This document shows positions 8,142 through 17,534 of a DNA stretch of 64,000 nucleotides, piece after piece; the stretch's first letter is position 1; each line of letters begins with the position of its first letter. Made by a program: the position numbers and the translations under genes. The DNA is from Bacteriovorax sp037444575 (GTDB lineage Bacteria; Bdellovibrionota; Bacteriovoracia; Bacteriovoracales; Bacteriovoracaceae). The DNA lies in the NCBI GenBank assembly GCA_037444575.1, contig JBBIME010000006.1, positions 1 to 64,000 on the forward strand, in the 5' to 3' direction. The notes under the pieces were generated by a model. The model saw only the letters and a program-made list of their open reading frames with translations. It was not told the DNA's origin and searched no databases.

Positions 8142-9581
8142 GTGAAAAAGATTTTCATAACCATTCTGTTCTCTCTCATCTCTTTTGATCAGGCATTTTC
8201 CTTAGATATTGTCATGATGGGCGGCGGAGGAGAACCCAATGGGAAAACGACCATTTTTGATAAAAACTTACAAAAATTTGCTACAGCTAAAGACAGAATC
8301 GTCGCCAATGTTCAAATGAGTTTTAATGGTGGTCACGAGACTACAACATCAATCATTGACGACAAAATTAAAGTTCCCCACACTAGCTTTACTAAAGAAA
8401 ATTATAATAAATTAATTGAATCTTCACTTTTGAAAATTACTTCTGGTGCAATTCCTAAGGGCGGGCAGCTTATGGTAATTATCGAAACTCATGGAGGGGC
8501 TAAAGAACCTCCACATGATACCCATTCGATCGCCTTAAGCGGAATAGAATTAAAAGATATGACCAGTGTAAGTGGCGAAGGGTCAGATTCAATCGACAAG
8601 TTGAAGGCGCTAGCAAAGGCCGCTGAAGACAAGGGTGTTAAACTTGCCATCGTCGATATGAGCTGCCACTCCGGAAACTCTCTTTCCCTTGCAAATAAAA
8701 ATACATGTGTAGTGAGCTCTTCCGGACCGAACCATTTTGGTTATGCCGGTGATAATACCTTCTCTAATTCTTTCTATGATCAGATGATTCCAGGCCAATC
8801 GCTGGAAGATGCCTTCTTAAAGGCACGGTCACTTTCTTCTGATAAAGGTTTTCCCATGATCTCAAGTCCAGTTGGTCTAAAGATGAATGAAAAACTTTAT
8901 CCCCTATTTACGCCTTACCTTTTTGACCACGACAACAAAGCCGACAAATTCAATCCCTATATTCGTCAGGTAGCTCGCTGTGAAAACCGAATTCAACGAG
9001 ATCTTAATTTTGAAGCATTATTATCTGAAATCGAAAAGCTTGAAAAAATTTCTGGAATTGCCAGAAGTAAATATTCAGGTCAAGAAGTTTTAAAAAATGA
9101 ATTAATTGCTTATAAAAAACTTCAAGACCAGATGCTTGATGAATTAGAAAAGCTTCACTATCGGATGCTTTTTAAAAAAGATACAATCACTTATTCTGTA
9201 GTTGGTAAAAAAGATAAAACAGTTTCTGAAGATTTAACAATTGAAGACATTTTAAGATACCCCGAAGAAAATCTCGGCTATTTTAAAGAAACGCTAAAAG
9301 ATGAAATAAAAAAGAAATATCCCAAAAATGACATTAATGACACGATCAACGGAATAAATAAAATTACAGCTGTCTTAAAACGAAAAGCAGAAATAAATGC
9401 ACTTTATCCCGAAATTAACCAAACCCAGAGTGTATTTTCAAAAATTGATCAGTTATCAAAGGATATTACGAATAAGGCCGGATTGATTTCAGATCTCGCA
9501 AGAAAAGTTTACGATAAAGACTATCAGGATGAGCAAAAGTTAAAAAAAGAACCAAACCCTTGCTCTGATTTTAAATTCTAA
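8142..9581 (+). CDS. Secreted caspase-fold (clan CD) putative cysteine peptidase
   Basis: A 479-residue protein starting at GTG with signal peptide MKKIFITILFSLISFDQAFS. Residues about 20-230 resemble a caspase/metacaspase fold: a hydrophobic strand ending in the catalytic-type histidine (MVIIETHGG, His117), then a second strand ending in the catalytic-type cysteine (LAIVDMSCHSGNS, Cys175), which is the clan CD His-Cys pair. Further on, SSSGPNHFGYAGD and FSNSFYDQMI fit the substrate-side loops. The remaining 240 residues are charged and helical, with coiled-coil character, and end in CSDF. It would act outside the cytoplasm. Specificity cannot be read. Confidence 0.7.
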   Translation: MKKIFITILFSLISFDQAFSLDIVMMGGGGEPNGKTTIFDKNLQKFATAKDRIVANVQMSFNGGHETTTSIIDDKIKVPHTSFTKENYNKLIESSLLKITSGAIPKGGQLMVIIETHGGAKEPPHDTHSIALSGIELKDMTSVSGEGSDSIDKLKALAKAAEDKGVKLAIVDMSCHSGNSLSLANKNTCVVSSSGPNHFGYAGDNTFSNSFYDQMIPGQSLEDAFLKARSLSSDKGFPMISSPVGLKMNEKLYPLFTPYLFDHDNKADKFNPYIRQVARCENRIQRDLNFEALLSEIEKLEKISGIARSKYSGQEVLKNELIAYKKLQDQMLDELEKLHYRMLFKKDTITYSVVGKKDKTVSEDLTIEDILRYPEENLGYFKETLKDEIKKKYPKNDINDTINGINKITAVLKRKAEINALYPEINQTQSVFSKIDQLSKDITNKAGLISDLARKVYDKDYQDEQKLKKEPNPCSDFKF

Positions 9582-9596
9582 AGCATCTCTAAAAAG

Positions 9597-9623
9597 AGGC
9601 CTTTGCAATGTAAGCAAAGGCCT
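9597..9623. terminator. Bidirectional terminator between convergent genes
   Basis: AGGCCTTTGC (9597-9606) and GCAAAGGCCT (9614-9623) form a perfect 10-bp stem with a 7-base loop. On the minus strand the stem is followed by CTTTTTAG, a normal terminator tail for pepN. It can also end the plus-strand caspase-like transcript. Confidence 0.8.
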
Positions 9624-9634
9624 TATGCCGAAAA

Positions 9635-12226
9635 TTAGGCCAATATTTTTGATACTATTTCAAAAACGTTTTTAGATAGCCCTTCTTCCTTTAAAACTCT
9701 TTCCAATTCTGGTTTCATCAAAGACTTAAGGTTAGAAGGAAGGCGCTTATAGTCTTTATAAGCAGAAGCTAGTCTTGAGGCCATCTGTGGATTGAGTTTA
9801 TCAATTTCAATCATTCTATCAGCGATTAATTTATAACCTCTTCCCGATGGATGGTTAAATTGCATTTTATTTACTGAGAATACTCCAAGAAGAGCTCGCG
9901 CTAGATTTGGGACTGTCTTGTTGTACACTGGATCGTTTTCTAATTTTAAAACAGTTTCATAAGTGCTGTCATTGCTTGCAGCCGCTTGTACAGATAACCA
10001 TTTTTGCATAACGAGAGTTTCATGCTTCCATTTGCTGTAGAACGCTTTAAGTGCTTCATCTTTTTGCGGCAAATTCGAATTCACTAATGTGGAAAGAGCT
10101 CCCATTTCGTCCGTCATATTGCTTGCTGATTCAAACTGCAAAAATGGAAGATATGAATCCTTCTCAAAATATGAAAGAAGGTCTAAGCATTTATTTCTTA
10201 AATCTCGCTCTCCCATCGATTTTGGGTCGAGGCTATATTTACCATTTTGATTTGTTGATACATAAATATCATGAAGCTCTTTAGAATAGCGTTCTGCAAG
10301 CGCCTTCTTCACAAAGTTAATTGCTTTATCTGTTTCTGGATACAAGATCTCAGCTTGTTCTTGATGAATAATTCCTTCACTCGGAATTGTCATCGAAAGG
10401 GCCTTAAAGGCTGCATCGATTTTTGAGTCCTTTAAAATTTTCCCGTAAGCTTCAACATATTTTCCATTAAGCTCAAGTGCTCTATTTGCTTTTAGATCAG
10501 CGATTAATTCAATGATGACTTTTGTCGCAACAACTTGAGTTGCCTCAAAACGATTAAATGAATCAGAGTCATGTGCCATTAAAAATATTTGATCATCAAA
10601 ACTTAAATCACTTGTTAGTTTTACAGGAGCAGAAAATTCGCGATTAAGCGAAGCGACTGGTCGCTCATTGATATTTTCAAACACGAACTCTTCTTTCATA
10701 TTTTTAATTTCCAATGTTTTGGAAATTAAATCAGATCCATTGGCCCCCACTAATCCTACTTTAAAAGGAATGTGATAAGGCTGAGCCCCTGCAATAGTGT
10801 TTTCTGGCAGGTGTTGCTCTAGAGTTAACTTAAATTGTTTTTTTGAAGCATCATAATCAGTCGTCGCTGTCACTTTTGGAGTTCCATTTTGCGAATACCA
10901 ATTTTTAAATTGAGTGAAATCAAAATTATTATTGGCAACACTCATTGCATGAATAAAGTCTTCAGTGCGAACTGCCTGGCCATCAAAAAGTTCAAAATAT
11001 TTATCCATCCCTTTTCTAAATCCATCCACTCCTAAAAGTGTTTGAATCATGCGAATAACTTCAGCTCCTTTTTCATAAACAGTCGCTGTATAAAAGTTAT
11101 TAATTTCAATATAAGTCGAAGGCTTAATTGGATGTGATGTAGGTCCTGCGTCTTCCGCAAATTGAGCAGCTCTTAGTCCCATAACAGATTGGATGCGCTC
11201 AACCTGACGTGAATTCATATCAGCTGAAAACTCTTGATCGCGAAATACTGTTAGTCCTTCTTTAAGGGTTAACTGAAACCAATCGCGACATGTAATTCTG
11301 TTTCCTGTCCAATTGTGGAAATACTCGTGTCCAATTACTGATTCAATTCCATAAAAGTTAGCATCTGTTGCTGTTTTTGGATTGGCAAGAACGTAAGCCG
11401 AGTTAAAGATATTGAGACCTTTATTTTCCATTGCTCCCATATTGAAAGAATCAACTGCAACAACCATGTAAATATCAAGATCGTATTCAAGTCCGAAACG
11501 ATCTTCATCCCACTTCATCGATTTTTTTAGTGATTCCATTGCATGATGGCACTTATCTTCATTTCCTTTATCGCAGTAAATTTCAAGTGCGACCTTGCGA
11601 CCTGACTTTGTAGTGTAAGTATCTTTAATCGAACCAAGATCCCCTGCGACCAAGGCGTAAAGATAAGCTGGTTTTTTAAATGGATCTTCCCAACTTACAA
11701 AGTGCAATCCTCCATCCATATCTCCGCGAGCAGTTGGATTTCCGTTAGAAAGAAGAACTGGATAAAGTTTTTTATCCGCGATAATTTTAGTTGTGAACTT
11801 CGCCATATTGTCCGGACGATCCACATAAAAAGTGATTCGTCTAAATCCTTCCGGCTCATTTTGAGTACAGAAAATAGTTCCAGATTTATAAAGACCATCT
11901 AACGTTTTATTGGCCTCTGGATTGATTTCATTTTCGATTTCTAAAACAAAACTTTCTGGAACATTAGAAATTGTAAGAGTATGGTTTTCAGTTGAGTGAG
12001 TATATCTACTGACTGCCTCTCCGTTCATTTTAACAGAAAGAAGCTTTAACTCTTCACCATTTAAAACGAGATCTTTCAACTCAACCGTATTTCTTTTAAT
12101 CTTCATTTTCGAAGATACTAGCGTTTTAGTGTTATCTAAATGAACAACGAGATCAATTGTCTCAACAAGATAATCTGGTTTTTTATAATCGCTTAATTTA
12201 ACAACTTTTGGTGTGTCTGTTTTCAT
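9635..12226 (-). CDS. pepN: Aminopeptidase N (M1 family)
   Basis: An 863-residue zinc aminopeptidase that removes N-terminal residues from peptides in the cytoplasm. Key motifs: MGAMENKGLNIFN (the GAMEN exopeptidase motif, near residue 260), then GHEYFHNWTGNRITC (HExxH zinc site) and the third ligand Glu in LTLKEGLTVF 18 residues on. The DUF3458-type C-terminal domains typical of E. coli-type PepN follow, so this is the bacterial PepN subtype. Start ATG with an AGGAG site. It follows the DUF2797 gene after 9 bases, so it is probably the second gene of that transcript. Confidence 0.94.
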   Translation of the reverse strand: MKTDTPKVVKLSDYKKPDYLVETIDLVVHLDNTKTLVSSKMKIKRNTVELKDLVLNGEELKLLSVKMNGEAVSRYTHSTENHTLTISNVPESFVLEIENEINPEANKTLDGLYKSGTIFCTQNEPEGFRRITFYVDRPDNMAKFTTKIIADKKLYPVLLSNGNPTARGDMDGGLHFVSWEDPFKKPAYLYALVAGDLGSIKDTYTTKSGRKVALEIYCDKGNEDKCHHAMESLKKSMKWDEDRFGLEYDLDIYMVVAVDSFNMGAMENKGLNIFNSAYVLANPKTATDANFYGIESVIGHEYFHNWTGNRITCRDWFQLTLKEGLTVFRDQEFSADMNSRQVERIQSVMGLRAAQFAEDAGPTSHPIKPSTYIEINNFYTATVYEKGAEVIRMIQTLLGVDGFRKGMDKYFELFDGQAVRTEDFIHAMSVANNNFDFTQFKNWYSQNGTPKVTATTDYDASKKQFKLTLEQHLPENTIAGAQPYHIPFKVGLVGANGSDLISKTLEIKNMKEEFVFENINERPVASLNREFSAPVKLTSDLSFDDQIFLMAHDSDSFNRFEATQVVATKVIIELIADLKANRALELNGKYVEAYGKILKDSKIDAAFKALSMTIPSEGIIHQEQAEILYPETDKAINFVKKALAERYSKELHDIYVSTNQNGKYSLDPKSMGERDLRNKCLDLLSYFEKDSYLPFLQFESASNMTDEMGALSTLVNSNLPQKDEALKAFYSKWKHETLVMQKWLSVQAAASNDSTYETVLKLENDPVYNKTVPNLARALLGVFSVNKMQFNHPSGRGYKLIADRMIEIDKLNPQMASRLASAYKDYKRLPSNLKSLMKPELERVLKEEGLSKNVFEIVSKILA

Positions 12227-12235
12227 CTAGTACTC

Positions 12236-13069
12236 CTAATACACTAATTCAATTTTATAACCTGTATGGCTTCTTATATTAATAACTCCACTATCAAAAA
12301 TCATGTACTGCCCTTTAATCCCCATAAGTTTGCCTCCGACTTCATCTGTCTTATCAAGAGAGAAAGAGGTTACCTTTTCTGGATAACTTAAAACGGGATA
12401 CGCAATATCTGTAATGGATTCCTTTTCTAAAATCTCAATTTGATCAGCTCCAAACTTTTGCTCCATCGAATCGATGTCATCGCCTAAAAGCTCAAAAAGT
12501 CTATCTCGAGAACTCACAAGATCGACCTCTTCTATATTTCCTTTAAGCATTTTGCGCCAATCAGTTTTGTCATTCACTTCTTCTGAAAACAATTTCTCAA
12601 ATACTCCAGATAGATATCGGCTGCTCACTTTCAAAATTGGCAATCCTGCAATGGCCCCCTGATCAATCCAGCGAGTAGGAATTTGAGTGGATCTCGTAAT
12701 TCCAACTTTAAGCCCTGAAGAATTGGCCAGGTAAACATAGTGAGGAGTCATGCAATTATTCTCTGCCCACAATGGCTCGCGACAAGTCCCTTTAGAGAAG
12801 TGACACTGCTCTGGCCTTAAAATGCACATATCACATTCGGCCAGCTTTAATGAACAAGGATAGCAATACCCGCCAGCATAAGCTTTTTTAACTTTAACGC
12901 CACAATGAGTGCAGTTGATCTCTTTCTTAAAAAGTATCTTTAAAGGCTTACCCACAAGAGAATTCAGCTCAACCTGCTTGCCATCGGGCCCAAGCCAGTA
13001 ATGGGCAATGCCCCCGACTAATTCTGTCTGCATTTTATCAAAATTAAAGCTATTCTTAATATCGTCCAT
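12236..13069 (-). CDS. DUF2797-type zinc-ribbon protein
   Basis: A 277-residue cytoplasmic protein. A zinc-ribbon-like segment (INCTHCGVKVKKAYAGG, YCYPC) is followed by more cysteines (ECDMCILRPEQCHF, GTCREPLW, NNCMTPHYVYLA) and a region resembling the GIY-YIG-like stretch of DUF2797 proteins (YVYLANSSGLKVGITR, TRWIDQGA). The family is found near pepN in other bacteria, and here it lies 9 bases upstream. Its function is not known. Confidence 0.75.
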   Translation of the reverse strand: MDDIKNSFNFDKMQTELVGGIAHYWLGPDGKQVELNSLVGKPLKILFKKEINCTHCGVKVKKAYAGGYCYPCSLKLAECDMCILRPEQCHFSKGTCREPLWAENNCMTPHYVYLANSSGLKVGITRSTQIPTRWIDQGAIAGLPILKVSSRYLSGVFEKLFSEEVNDKTDWRKMLKGNIEEVDLVSSRDRLFELLGDDIDSMEQKFGADQIEILEKESITDIAYPVLSYPEKVTSFSLDKTDEVGGKLMGIKGQYMIFDSGVINIRSHTGYKIELVY

Positions 13070-13159
13070 TGGGACGAATTCTACTCAAAATAAAGGCCTT
13101 AGTCTTAAAAAAATACGGTTTCATTAAAGTCTATTAATTTAAGTGCCGAAAATAAAAGC

Positions 13160-13936
13160 ATGTCAGACAAAAAAGATCCAAATAAAAAACATTACTTTCA
13201 AACGGCTACACCCGAGGAATTTGCTGAGAGCCTCCTTGCGCAATGTAACAAGGAAGATGCCCAACCAATCACTATTTGGGAAAAGGGAGAGCCTGAAGAA
13301 CAGGCCGAACTTTATGAGGCCATCGATTATCTTCCAAACTCCAAGACTATAAAACTTAACCCTACTGGAAAATTAAAGACTAAGATTACGGGCTCCCTCA
13401 AATCAGGAAAACAGGTCCTTGCCAAAGTTCAAATCAAAGATAAAGTCCATTATTTTACAGGTGGGCTTTTTAAATTTCACCAAAGTGATCTGACCTACTC
13501 CCTTGAAATTCAGCAAGATATTTTTAAAAGCCAGCAACGCGGAAATTTCCGTTTGAATGCCAGCGACGTAATTTCTATACAGTTTAAAATTGATGAACAA
13601 GTCTTTGAAGCCCTCGACATATCCGTTGGCGGAACAAGCTTTATGATTGATAAAAGCGAAACAGAGCGCTTCGCTAAAGGCAAGATCTTCAAAGAATGCA
13701 CCCTTCGTTTTGATCGTAAAAACTACTACATACCAGAGGCCCTGATTGCCATTCATATCCCTCTAACTAACGAAGATGGTAGACCTAACGGGAAACTTAA
13801 AGTGGGAATTTCTTTTAAAGACCTCCCTCGTAAAACGGAAGACGAGCTCTATATAAAAATCTCCACAGAGGCCCGAGGGGAAGAGATGAAAAAGAAGTTT
13901 AATACTATCTTGGCAAAAAAACCTGATCCAACCTAA
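13160..13936 (+). CDS. PilZ-domain cyclic di-GMP binding protein
   Basis: A 258-residue cytoplasmic protein with a YcgR-like N-terminal domain (residues about 40-125) and a C-terminal PilZ domain. The cyclic di-GMP signature is complete: RGNFR (RxxxR) near residue 130 and DISVGG (DxSxxG) near residue 155. It probably carries a second-messenger signal to motility or secretion. It stands alone between a minus-strand gene and the sphingolipid region, with a weak ribosome site. Confidence 0.85.
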   Translation: MSDKKDPNKKHYFQTATPEEFAESLLAQCNKEDAQPITIWEKGEPEEQAELYEAIDYLPNSKTIKLNPTGKLKTKITGSLKSGKQVLAKVQIKDKVHYFTGGLFKFHQSDLTYSLEIQQDIFKSQQRGNFRLNASDVISIQFKIDEQVFEALDISVGGTSFMIDKSETERFAKGKIFKECTLRFDRKNYYIPEALIAIHIPLTNEDGRPNGKLKVGISFKDLPRKTEDELYIKISTEARGEEMKKKFNTILAKKPDPT

Positions 13937-14045
13937 TTTCTGTTTAATTTCTCCAAACTTTTAGCTAGTTAAATCCGCATAGAATTTTCACACTTCCCCA
14001 ATTTTATTGACGACAGAGGCCTTTAAGAGTACGTTTTCAAGTCTT

Positions 14046-15275
14046 ATGGAAACAACAAGCAGAGATAGTAAAATGGCCAAGACCCCTTTTAGTAGCGCAA
14101 AAATTATAGAGAGAGCAAATCTTCTCCGTGAACACGACCTATATCCCTTTTTTAGAGCGATTGAAGAAACTGAAGCTTCTACTGTTACTGTAAAAGGCAA
14201 AAAGCAAATCATGATTGGTTCTAATAATTATTTAGGACTTACTCACCACCCAGCTGTTCAAGAAGCGGCCATCAAGGCAATTGAAAAATACGGAACAGGC
14301 TGTACAGGATCTCGTTTTTTAAATGGTAACTTAAATATTCACGAAGAACTCGATAAAAAACTTGCTGATTACCTAGGCCATGAAGATGCCATCGTTTTCT
14401 CAACAGGAATGCAGGCTAACCTTGGTGCGCTATCCGCACTTTGTGGTCCAAAAGATTTAATGCTTTTTGATTCTGAAAACCACGCTTCCATTATCGATGC
14501 TTCCCGTCTTTCACTTGGAACAACTTTTAAATACAAGCACAATGATATGTCTTCACTTGAAGAACTTCTTGAAAGCAACGTTTCACGCTTTAATCGCGTG
14601 ATCATCGTAGCTGACGGGGTCTTTTCAATGACGGGTGACATAATGAAGCTCCCTGAAGTTGTGGCCCTTGCTAAAAAATATGGCGCCTACGTTTACGTCG
14701 ACGATGCTCATGGACTTGGAGTTATGGGTCCTCAGGGGCGCGGAACTATGCACCACTTTGAACTAGCTCGCGAAGTTGATTTCAACATGGGTACTTTTTC
14801 TAAATCATTTGCTTCTATTGGTGGAGTGATCTCAGGATCAAAGGACGCTATCGATTACGTTCGTCACTCTGCTCGCTCATTTATGTTTTCTGCTTCAATG
14901 CCACCAGCTGCAGTTGCGACTGTATCTGCTTGTATCGATGTTGTTACAAAAGATGATTCAATTCATAAAAATCTTTGGTCAAATGTTGAGATGATGAGAA
15001 ACGGTTTCAAAGACCTTGGTTTCCATACCTACGGTTCACAAACTCCAATTATTCCAATCTTTATCGGCGATGATATGAAGGCCTTGAAGATGACTAAATT
15101 CTTAGAAGCTCATGGTGTTTTCAGTACACCTGTTCTTCCACCAGCTGTTCCTAAAGGTGAAGCCCTTATTAGAACAAGCTATATGGCCTCACATAAAAAA
15201 GAAGATCTTGCTACTGTATTAGAAGTCTTTGCTGAGGCTAAAAAAATTTTTGAAATTCCTTCAGCAATTCATTGA
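14046..15275 (+). CDS. spt: Serine palmitoyltransferase-like PLP enzyme
   Basis: A 409-residue alpha-oxoamine synthase that joins an acyl-CoA to an amino acid with loss of CO2. Motifs: SNNYLGLTHHPAV, TGCTGSRFLNG, VFSTGMQANLG, NHASIID, VADGVFSMTGD, YVDDAHGLG, and the PLP lysine in MGTFSKSFASIGG. GSRFLNG and SFMFSASMPPA fit serine palmitoyltransferase better than KBL or 8-amino-7-oxononanoate synthase, and the next two genes fit ceramide synthesis. The start is uncertain: TTG at 14007, ATG at 14046 or ATG at 14073; none has a strong ribosome site. It has no biotin neighbours. Confidence 0.78.
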   Translation: METTSRDSKMAKTPFSSAKIIERANLLREHDLYPFFRAIEETEASTVTVKGKKQIMIGSNNYLGLTHHPAVQEAAIKAIEKYGTGCTGSRFLNGNLNIHEELDKKLADYLGHEDAIVFSTGMQANLGALSALCGPKDLMLFDSENHASIIDASRLSLGTTFKYKHNDMSSLEELLESNVSRFNRVIIVADGVFSMTGDIMKLPEVVALAKKYGAYVYVDDAHGLGVMGPQGRGTMHHFELAREVDFNMGTFSKSFASIGGVISGSKDAIDYVRHSARSFMFSASMPPAAVATVSACIDVVTKDDSIHKNLWSNVEMMRNGFKDLGFHTYGSQTPIIPIFIGDDMKALKMTKFLEAHGVFSTPVLPPAVPKGEALIRTSYMASHKKEDLATVLEVFAEAKKIFEIPSAIH

Positions 15276-15281
15276 TATAAG

Positions 15282-15317
15282 TTATGATCTCCAAAACAAA
15301 GTTTTTGGAGATCATAA
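15282..15317 (+). promoter_or_regulatory. RBS-masking hairpin between spt and the acyltransferase gene
   Basis: TTATGATCTCCAAAA (15282-15296) pairs perfectly over 15 bp with TTTTGGAGATCATAA (15303-15317), leaving a 6-base loop. The 3' arm holds the GGAG ribosome site (15307-15310) of the next gene and ends directly before its ATG. The 5' arm starts 7 bases after the spt stop, so a ribosome finishing spt would open it. This looks like translational coupling; there is no T-run for termination. Confidence 0.75.
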
Positions 15318-16445
15318 ATGTCGCTCACTATCCGAGAGATTAATCTAAATTACAAAAAAGATTTAAACGAGTTCATCGAACTTCCATGGTCAATTTATAA
15401 GAATGATCCACATTGGGTTCCGCCACTTAAAATGGCAGTTAAAGACTTACTCAATCAAAAAAAGCATCCTTTCTATGAAACTGCGAGTGTCAAAGCATGG
15501 CTTGCTGAAATGAACGGCAAAGTAGTCGGTCGAATCATGGCGATAAATAATCACGCTTACAATAAATATCAAAATTCCAAGATTGGATTTTTTGGTTTTT
15601 TTGAGGCAATTGACAATGATGAAGTGGCCAATCTTCTTATAAAGACCGCTGAAAATTCCCTAAAAAGCGAAGGAATGGAAAGCGTTCAAGGGCCTATGAA
15701 TCCAGGAACAAATTATGAGTGTGGAATGCTGGTCGATAAATACGACGACGCCCCACAAGTCATGATGACCTACAACCCTGCCTATTACAACACTCACTTG
15801 GAGCGATTAGGTTACAAAAAGGCAATGGATCTCCTCGCATATAATGTCGACGCGAATTTTACGATGCCAAAAATTATTATGGATATCGCAGAAAGAACTG
15901 AGAAAAAATCTAAGGTCACTTTCAGAACTTTAAATCTTAAAAATTGGAGTAAAGAATTAGACACCATGTTTGAGATTTACAACTCTGCTTGGGAAGCCAA
16001 CTGGGGATTTGTTCCAATGACCAAAGACGAATTCTATCATACAGCAAAGGATTTAAAGTCTATCGTCAATCCTGAACTCGTTCATTACGCTTTAGTCGAT
16101 GGCGTTGAAGCTGGATTTATTTTAACTCTCCCCGATTTAAACCAAGTTTTTAAACAAATCCCGAGCGGAAACTTAAGCCCAATGGCAATCTATAAAATTT
16201 TAACGGCTAAAAAAAGAATGACTAGAGCGCGTGTTATCACCATGGGGATCAAAAAAGAATACCGAAAAATGGGTCTTGAAACTCTTCTCTACAAACACAA
16301 TCACATTGCGATCAAGAAAAATCCTCTCATTAAAAATATCGAGATGAGCTGGATTCTTGAAACTAATCTTGAAATGAATAAACCTCTCATTCGCATGGGT
16401 GGTGAACCTTATAAACGTTATCGAGTTTACGAGAAAGCAATCTAA
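15318..16445 (+). CDS. GNAT-fold acyltransferase, candidate bacterial ceramide synthase
   Basis: A 375-residue cytoplasmic protein of the large GNAT-like family with the opening signature FIELPWSIYKNDPHWVPPL. Two GNAT-like halves are visible: the first with KVVGRIMAINNHAYNKYQ and GFFGFFEA, the second with the acyl-CoA loop region MGIKKEYRKMGLETLLYK near residue 310. Bacterial ceramide synthases described in Caulobacter belong to the GNAT superfamily and sit near spt and cerR. The same order here suggests that it N-acylates the SPT product. That assignment is inferred from context. Its stop overlaps the next start (TAATG). Confidence 0.65.
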   Translation: MSLTIREINLNYKKDLNEFIELPWSIYKNDPHWVPPLKMAVKDLLNQKKHPFYETASVKAWLAEMNGKVVGRIMAINNHAYNKYQNSKIGFFGFFEAIDNDEVANLLIKTAENSLKSEGMESVQGPMNPGTNYECGMLVDKYDDAPQVMMTYNPAYYNTHLERLGYKKAMDLLAYNVDANFTMPKIIMDIAERTEKKSKVTFRTLNLKNWSKELDTMFEIYNSAWEANWGFVPMTKDEFYHTAKDLKSIVNPELVHYALVDGVEAGFILTLPDLNQVFKQIPSGNLSPMAIYKILTAKKRMTRARVITMGIKKEYRKMGLETLLYKHNHIAIKKNPLIKNIEMSWILETNLEMNKPLIRMGGEPYKRYRVYEKAI

Positions 16446-17434
16446 TGAAGATTTTAGTTACAGGTGCCAGCGGATTTGTAGGAACACATCTTTGTGAGAA
16501 ACTACTCAAAGAAGGTCACACCGTTTATGGTTTAGTAAGAACACCTTCAAAAATGAAACTATCTCATCCCAACTTAATTTTGATTCATGGGGATCTCAAT
16601 CTTGCTCCACTTTCATGGATCTCAAAATTGCCAATGGATCTAGAGGCCTGCATACATACCGCAGGGATCGTTCACTCTTATCTCCATGATGAGTTTATGA
16701 GGGTGAATGTTTTTGGAACAAAATATTTAGTAGAAGCTCTTAGAGAAATATACCCTTCAAAATTAAAATTTGTTTTGATCTCTTCTCTTGCAGCAGCTGG
16801 GCCCTCACCGCTAGATGGAAAAAAAGATGAAACTCAAATTGATTTTCCAGTAAGCATTTATGGAAAATCAAAAAAAATGGCCGAAGATGTTTTAAAAGAA
16901 TTAGCGCCATCTTCTTGGACTTGCTCCATCATTCGCCCACCAATGATCATAGGTCCTGGTGATGTGGCCGTGTTAGATATTTTTAAAATGGTTAAATCCA
17001 GAGTTATTATCCTTCCTGGATCAGATTCGAAAATCAAGCAATACAGCTTTGTCTGTGTCTTTGATTTAGTTGAAACAATAAAACGATTAGTTGAATCAAA
17101 TAACTCCCTTCTTCTTTATAGTACTGCTGAAGAGATTGTTACATTCTCCAATCTTATAGAAGAAATAAAAAAACAAATGCACCTATCATGGATTCTTTAT
17201 CTTCCTATTCCATTTTTCATGGTTAAGATTTTAAGCTTCATATTGAACGTCCTCTACAATATAAAAAATCACAATATCCGACTGACTCCAGATAAAATTA
17301 ATGAACTTAAGGCCATAGCCTGGACATGTGATGGGACGCGATCAAAAATGAGTTTAAATCAGGTTTATCTCTATGACTTTAAGAAGACCATCGAGGTTAC
17401 ACTGAAGGATTATCAGGAACGACACTGGCTATAA
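16445..17434 (+). CDS. NAD(P)-dependent epimerase/reductase, CerR-like
   Basis: A 329-residue extended short-chain dehydrogenase. Rossmann motif TGASGFVGTHLCEKL at the N-terminus, active-site serine in SSLAAAGPSP and Tyr-Lys in YGKSKKMAED. In sphingolipid-forming bacteria a protein of this type (CerR) reduces the 3-keto group. Its place in a TAATG-linked operon after spt and the GNAT gene supports that role. A sugar epimerase or other ketone reductase is possible on sequence alone. Confidence 0.7.
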   Translation: MKILVTGASGFVGTHLCEKLLKEGHTVYGLVRTPSKMKLSHPNLILIHGDLNLAPLSWISKLPMDLEACIHTAGIVHSYLHDEFMRVNVFGTKYLVEALREIYPSKLKFVLISSLAAAGPSPLDGKKDETQIDFPVSIYGKSKKMAEDVLKELAPSSWTCSIIRPPMIIGPGDVAVLDIFKMVKSRVIILPGSDSKIKQYSFVCVFDLVETIKRLVESNNSLLLYSTAEEIVTFSNLIEEIKKQMHLSWILYLPIPFFMVKILSFILNVLYNIKNHNIRLTPDKINELKAIAWTCDGTRSKMSLNQVYLYDFKKTIEVTLKDYQERHWL

Positions 17435-17534
17435 TTATCCATTTTTTAGATAGACATCCTTTTATTAATCTATTTAACAAATATATCTTTTTTTTATAAA
17501 AGCCTGTTATCAAATTTTTTAACCGGAGTCTTTT

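Noticed and set aside
14046..15275. bioF or kbl for the PLP enzyme
   Set aside because: No biotin or threonine neighbours, and GSRFLNG with the GNAT and reductase genes fits serine palmitoyltransferase better.
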